A stretch of 35,764 nucleotides of DNA from Gammaproteobacteria bacterium. Its GTDB lineage: Bacteria > Pseudomonadota > Gammaproteobacteria > Xanthomonadales > Xanthomonadaceae. The DNA is taken from positions 1 to 35,764 of the forward strand of contig JANXUD010000054.1 of assembly GCA_025352045.1 (NCBI GenBank), read 5' to 3'. Below the pieces are notes generated by a model, which was given only the letters and a program-made list of their open reading frames with translations, did no database searches and was not told where the DNA came from. Of this stretch, positions 34,080 through 35,764 are shown in pieces (position 1 is the stretch's first letter; every line of letters starts with the position of its first letter). The translations under genes were made by a program, and so were the position numbers.

Positions 34080-34299
34080 ACGTGCGCTCCCGGCGGCGCC
34101 ACGCGCGTACCGCACCCGCGAGCGTCGCCCACAGGTCCACGTGCATGGCGCCCATGATGCCGAACCACGCAAGCTAGGTCGCCGACCAGCGCACGGCCGT
34201 GCCTCGCTCGAGCATGCGTGCATGCGTTTCCAGCAACCGCGCCACGCCGAGCGAGAGCACGACGGAAATCAGCAACATCACCTAGTCGAACAAAGCCAC
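34080..34299 (-). pseudogene. Remnant of a small membrane protein gene with two in-frame TAG codons
   Basis: On the minus strand a GTG at 34299 has a strong GGGGAGG eight bases upstream and opens a frame reading VALFD, stop (TAG, 34282-34284), VMLLISVVLSLGVARLLETHARML and on to RWSAT, stop (TAG, 34174-34176), then LAWFGIMGAMHVDLWATLAG. The pieces are in one frame and together look like the start of a multi-helix hypothetical membrane protein: a helix with VVLSLGVARLLE, then WFGIMGAMHVDLW. Beyond about 34080 the frame is only antisense to the ABC transporter, so the C-terminal part is gone. TAG ends several intact genes here, so it is a true stop. I judge this a decayed, truncated gene. Confidence 0.6.
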
Positions 34300-34361
34300 T
34301 GGCGTCGCCTCCCCGGGCCTGAGGCCGAAGCGTACGAATGGCGGGGCCGCGCCGCATCGAT

Positions 34362-35450
34362 TCAGCCCGTGGTGGCGGCGCGCACCCGGCGGGTGATCGA
34401 GCAGGTCAGCTCGTAGCTGATCGTGCCTGCCGCGGCGGCGATTTCCTCCACGGGCAAGCCCGGACCCCAGAGTTCGATCTCGTCGCCGACGCGCGCATCC
34501 GGTGCGCTGCGCAGGTCCAGGGTCATCAGGTCCATCGAGACGCGGCCGATGAGGGGGACGCGCTTGCCGCCGAGCAGGACCGGCGTGCCTGCCGGCACGC
34601 TGCGCGGGTAGCCATCGCCGTAGCCGATCGCGGCGACGCCGACGTCCATGTCCTCGGGACACTGCCAGGTGGCGGAGTAGCCGACCCGTTCGCCTTTCGC
34701 CACGCGGTTGATCGCGATCAGCCGCGTCGACAGGCGCATCACCGGCCGCAGGCCGAAATCCGCTCCGACTTTTCCGTCCGAGACGGACAAACCGTACAAG
34801 GCCCCGCCTGCGCGCACCCAGTCCCGATGAGCCGCCGGCCATCCGAGGATGGCCGCGGAGTTCGACAGCGACGCCGCTCCGTCCAGGTGCGCCGTGGTGG
34901 CGCCGAACAGTCCAAGCTGCGCCGGCGTCTGCGCACCAGCGATGTCGTCGGAGCTGGCGAAATGGGTCATCAGCACGATGTCGGGCGCGACATTGGGCAA
35001 GGCGCGGAGGCGCGCGTGCACCGCTTCAGCCTGCGCGGGCGCAAAACCCAACCGGTGCATGCCGGTGTCGAACTTCAGCCAGACGCAAATCGGGGCGCCC
35101 GGCCCCGATCCGGCGTCGGCCTCGAGCAAGGCAAGCTGCGTGGCGTGGTGCACCACGGTGTCGACGTCGAGCTCGCGCAGGACATCCAGGTCGGCAGCTT
35201 CGTCGAAGCCCGACAGCAGCACGATGCGGTTGCGCAGGCCGATCGCGCGCAGCCGCTCGGCATCGGACAGCGCCGCCACGCCGAACGCCTCGGCGCCAGC
35301 CAGGGCGCGCGCAACGCGCTCGAGCCCATGCCCGTAGCCATCGGCCTTGACCACGGCCATGACTTTCGCACCCGGGGCGCGCAGTCGGACCTGCGCCAGG
35401 TTGTGGCGCAGGGCGTCGAGGTCGATGGTGACGGTGGCGGGACGGGCCAT
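34362..35450 (-). CDS. alr: Alanine racemase
   Basis: PLP enzyme that interconverts L- and D-alanine for peptidoglycan. The 362-aa protein has the PLP-binding Lys35 in VVKADGYGHG, the second catalytic base Tyr258 in GYSATW, HFASSDD, LSNSAAIL and a C-terminal beta domain with GRVSMDLMTLDL. It lies downstream of dnaB on the same strand, a neighbourhood also seen in E. coli. The ATG at 35450 has a weak TAAGG directly before it, but a -10 box six bases upstream suggests a leaderless transcript instead. Confidence 0.96.
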   Translation of the reverse strand: MARPATVTIDLDALRHNLAQVRLRAPGAKVMAVVKADGYGHGLERVARALAGAEAFGVAALSDAERLRAIGLRNRIVLLSGFDEAADLDVLRELDVDTVVHHATQLALLEADAGSGPGAPICVWLKFDTGMHRLGFAPAQAEAVHARLRALPNVAPDIVLMTHFASSDDIAGAQTPAQLGLFGATTAHLDGAASLSNSAAILGWPAAHRDWVRAGGALYGLSVSDGKVGADFGLRPVMRLSTRLIAINRVAKGERVGYSATWQCPEDMDVGVAAIGYGDGYPRSVPAGTPVLLGGKRVPLIGRVSMDLMTLDLRSAPDARVGDEIELWGPGLPVEEIAAAAGTISYELTCSITRRVRAATTG

Positions 35451-35456
35451 CCTTAG

Positions 35457-35462
35457 ATTCTA
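35457..35462 (-). promoter_or_regulatory. Candidate -10 box of alr, leaderless arrangement
   Basis: TAGAAT on the minus strand matches five of six -10 bases and ends exactly six bases before the alr ATG. No -35 is recognised at 16-18 bases. Confidence 0.45.
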
Positions 35463-35469
35463 CTACCAG

Positions 35470-35509
35470 CCAAATGCGGAGCACCCCATTTGGCACAGGG
35501 ATGTGCCAA
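35470..35509. repeat. Two overlapping inverted repeats upstream of alr
   Basis: TTGGCACA at 35490-35497 and TGTGCCAA at 35502-35509 form a perfect 8-4-8 palindrome. CCAAATG at 35470-35476 and CATTTGG at 35487-35493 form a second repeat that shares bases with the first, so the two hairpins exclude each other. The site lies 20 to 60 bases upstream of the alr start. It could be an operator or an attenuator between dnaB and alr. Confidence 0.6.
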
Positions 35510-35573
35510 CGCGAAGCCGCGAAACGGCGGCGCGCGAGCGGGCGAAAACCACGTTTTTCGACCACGACCCGAA

Positions 35574-35593
35574 ACCGGGGCAGGATGCCCGGT
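35574..35593 (-). terminator. Weak hairpin after dnaB
   Basis: ACCGGG and CCCGGT (35573-35578 and 35588-35593) form a 6-bp stem on the minus strand, 6 bases after the dnaB stop. A U-tract is lacking, so this is a weak terminator at best. Confidence 0.3.
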
Positions 35594-35599
35594 GATCCG

Positions 35600-35764
35600 C
35601 TATTCGAAACTACCGACGCTGTCCCGCGCGAGGTTGTCGAAGCGGGTGTACTCGCCAAAGAACTTCAGCTTGCACATGCCGGTCGGGCCGTTTCGCTGCT
35701 TGCCGATGATCACCTCGGCCAAGCCCTTGTCCTGCGATTCCTTGTTGTAGTACTCGTCGCGGTA
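35600..35764 (-). CDS. dnaB: Replicative DNA helicase DnaB, C-terminal end only
   Basis: The last 54 residues of the hexameric helicase that unwinds DNA at the replication fork. The visible sequence YRDEYYNKESQDKGLAEVIIGKQRNGPTG is the highly conserved C-terminal RecA-fold segment of DnaB, including the arginine-finger region GKQRNGPTG, followed by LKFFGEYTRFDNLA. The rest, with the Walker motifs, lies beyond the right edge. The TAG stop is at 35600-35602. alr follows 149 bases downstream on the same strand. Confidence 0.95.
   Translation of the reverse strand, partial: YRDEYYNKESQDKGLAEVIIGKQRNGPTGMCKLKFFGEYTRFDNLARDSVGSFE

Noticed and set aside
34174-34284. TAG readthrough or recoding (for example pyrrolysine) in the alr-proximal remnant
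   Set aside because: TAG ends phaR, xseA, pyrD-linked aldehyde dehydrogenase, the EamA gene and dnaB normally, and the frame has no intact C-terminus, so decay is simpler.
1-35764. CRISPR array, transposon, prophage or attachment site
   Set aside because: No regularly spaced direct repeats, no transposase or integrase coding sequence, and neither tRNA is followed by a repeat of its 3' end.

Overview
The window is a high-GC (roughly 70%), gene-dense bacterial chromosome segment. Gene content, gene neighbourhoods and the sparse -35/TAnnnT -10 promoter style point to the Xanthomonadaceae (Lysobacter, Luteimonas or Pseudoxanthomonas-like Gammaproteobacteria). This placement is inferred from protein families and not from a marker-gene search. 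Both ends cut a gene: htpX on the left and dnaB on the right. There is no insertion sequence, prophage, CRISPR array or rRNA operon; the region looks like vertically inherited core genome with some accessory operons.

Layout. 1-6.9 kb: htpX (partial), divergent gluQ, phaR, an M48 metalloprotease downstream of a formylglycine-generating-enzyme-like lipoprotein, rnd, tRNA-Ala(CGC) and a small anchored hypothetical protein. 6.9-12.9 kb (minus strand): a cyanophycin locus in transcription order DUF1993 protein, cphB (cyanophycinase), cphA (cyanophycin synthetase), and a stand-alone Mur-ligase-like paralogue of the C-terminal half of CphA that appears to start at CTG. 13-17.7 kb (plus): tRNA-Arg(CCT), an ALDH7-type aldehyde dehydrogenase, pyrD, murB and an EamA transporter. 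17.7-21.2 kb (minus): a 549-aa conserved unknown, ispG and an ankyrin lipoprotein joined by ATGA overlaps. 21.4-27.3 kb (plus): a minor-pilin operon fimT-pilW-pilX-pilV in which the last two proteins are several times the usual size. 27.4-34.1 kb (plus): xseA, a von Willebrand A gene broken by two frameshifts, an ECF sigma factor, its putative anti-sigma factor and an ABC exporter, the last three coupled by ATGA overlaps. 34.1-35.8 kb (minus): a membrane-protein remnant with two in-frame TAG codons, alr and the end of dnaB.

How the genes fit together. The cyanophycin locus should let the cell make (CphA) and mobilise (CphB) a nitrogen-rich Asp-Arg polymer; the extra Mur-like enzyme is the most interesting unknown and may modify or extend that chemistry. 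The pilin operon would supply the tip/priming complex of type IV pili, with unusually large PilX- and PilV-like subunits and no pilY1 in the window. murB, alr, pyrD, ispG and xseA are ordinary housekeeping genes. Several start codons (gluQ, xseA, the sigma factor, alr) lie exactly six bases after a TAnnnT hexamer, which suggests leaderless transcripts. No single system can be declared new from sequence alone; the best candidates are the CphA-like Mur ligase, the giant minor pilins and the decayed vWA gene beside its sigma factor.
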